Origin: JAYOFM01 sp038117225
GTDB taxonomy: Bacteria; Pseudomonadota; Alphaproteobacteria; Rhodospirillales; Casp-alpha2
Assembly (NCBI GenBank): GCA_038117225.1
Contig: JAYOFM010000099.1
Location: forward strand, 1-14,859
Direction: 5' to 3'
Length of the DNA: 14,859 bases
Below are positions 14,199 through 14,859 of this stretch, piece by piece (the stretch's first letter is position 1; each line of letters begins with the position of its first letter). The notes under the pieces were generated by a model. It was given only the letters and a program-made list of their open reading frames with translations, searched no databases and was not told the origin of the DNA. Position numbers and translations under genes: made by a program.

Positions 14199-14859
14199 TC
14201 AGACGGTGCTGGTCTTTTCATCCTGCGCAATAATTTGCCCGCCGGCGGCGACGAGATCCTCACTGCCTTTGAGGCCATCCGATCCCATTCCCGTCAAAAT
14301 GACGCCGAGGACGCGGCCATCGAAGACCTTGATCAGGCTGCGAAACATGGGGTCGACGGCGGGCCGGACGAAGTTCTCGGCGGGATTTTGATTGAGGCTG
14401 ACCTTCTGCCCGTTGCCATCGGCGACTATTTCCATGTGGTAGTCGCCGGGGGCCAACAAAATCTCGTTGGGCACAAGCCTATCCCCATCCGCGGCCTCGC
14501 GGCACGGTAGCCCGCTTGCCGACGACAGATGCTTGGCAAGAATCGTCGTAAATTTGGGTGGCATGTGCTGGGTAATGACGATGGGCATACTAAGCCCTGT
14601 CCCAAAATCCTTCAGCACCGTGGCCAACGCCTGCGGCCCGCCAGTTGAACTGCCGATGGCGAGTACCTTTGGCCGGCGCATGACCTTATCCGCGCGCAGC
14701 ACGATCGGGTCCTTGTAGAGCGACGACGGTTCAGCCGTCGCCGCCGGGCCAGCCGTGGGCGCTGGCGTCCGGACTGCGGGAAGGCCGCTGCGGCGGCGGC
14801 GGGTGGCGCCCAGGGCGCGGATTTTATCGAGCAGCTCGCGACGAAAGTCGGTGGCGCCG
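14199..14859 (-). CDS. cheB: Chemotaxis methylesterase CheB, partial and cut short by an in-frame TGA
   Basis: CheB demethylates or deamidates chemoreceptors and opposes CheR. The N-terminal receiver lies beyond the window edge; the visible part begins in the receiver end (TDFRRELLDKIRALG), a linker and then the whole catalytic core. The catalytic Ser lies in AIGSSTGGPQAL, the His in ITQHMPPKFT, and the Asp in ILTGMGSDGLKG. The substrate-site segment EILLAPGDYHMEI is also normal. The reading frame stops at a TGA (14201-14199) right after QDEKTSTV, where CheB normally reads V-W/F/Y-G-M-P and continues about 35 residues. A CheB-like tail follows in the same frame (14198-14094). All three catalytic residues remain, but the final strand and helix would be missing. 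Confidence 0.88.
   Translation of the reverse strand, partial: GATDFRRELLDKIRALGATRRRRSGLPAVRTPAPTAGPAATAEPSSLYKDPIVLRADKVMRRPKVLAIGSSTGGPQALATVLKDFGTGLSMPIVITQHMPPKFTTILAKHLSSASGLPCREAADGDRLVPNEILLAPGDYHMEIVADGNGQKVSLNQNPAENFVRPAVDPMFRSLIKVFDGRVLGVILTGMGSDGLKGSEDLVAAGGQIIAQDEKTSTV

Noticed and set aside
14199..14201. TGA read as Trp or selenocysteine
   Set aside because: TGA ends several other genes in the window, and no SECIS-like context or selenoprotein family is involved, so a genome-wide reassignment is not supported.

Overview
The window is a 14.9 kb, GC-rich block of flagellar, chemotaxis and cell-cycle genes from an alphaproteobacterium. The gene set (FlbD next to FlhA and FlhF-FlhG, CtrA beside fliI-fliJ, CheR-CheB) and the protein sequences fit Rhodospirillales or relatives best. 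This assignment is an inference from gene content, because there is no rRNA or other taxonomic marker here. Coding density is very high and no gap exceeds 300 bases. I see no tRNA, rRNA, CRISPR array, insertion sequence or prophage gene.

Positions 1-10387, plus strand, read as one long flagellar cluster: fliG (3' end only), fliH, fliN, a motA/pomA-type stator gene, flbD (sigma-54 activator), flhA (export gate), flhF and flhG (overlapping by ATGA; polar placement and number of flagella), a FliK-like hook-length protein, and a small gene of 138 residues that looks like a degenerate QueF/T-fold protein. Together they supply the switch/C-ring, torque generator, export apparatus, placement control and hook-length control. 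Positions 10400-12243, minus strand, hold fliI-fliJ (export ATPase and its stalk/chaperone), which converge on the plus-strand cluster. A 228-base divergent regulatory region then separates fliI from ctrA (plus strand). The last 1.5 kb, minus strand, is cheB-cheR, with cheB running off the window edge.

Four points stand out. (1) cheB carries an in-frame TGA exactly where the family normally has the aromatic residue of its C-terminal V-[WFY]-G-M-P motif. The frame stays open and CheB-like for 34 more codons, down to a stop that overlaps the cheR GTG start. (2) The small gene after the FliK-like gene aligns by eye to QueF, with matching spacing but without the catalytic Cys, so a non-enzymatic T-fold protein appears to have joined a flagellar operon. 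(3) The ctrA promoter and early coding region hold seven GANTC (CcrM-type) sites in 395 bases, including two palindromic pairs, together with CtrA-like boxes and a leader able to form hairpins. (4) FliH carries a tail of about 208 residues that is extremely acidic and lacks lysine.

All alignments were made by eye and from memory of the families. No database search was run.
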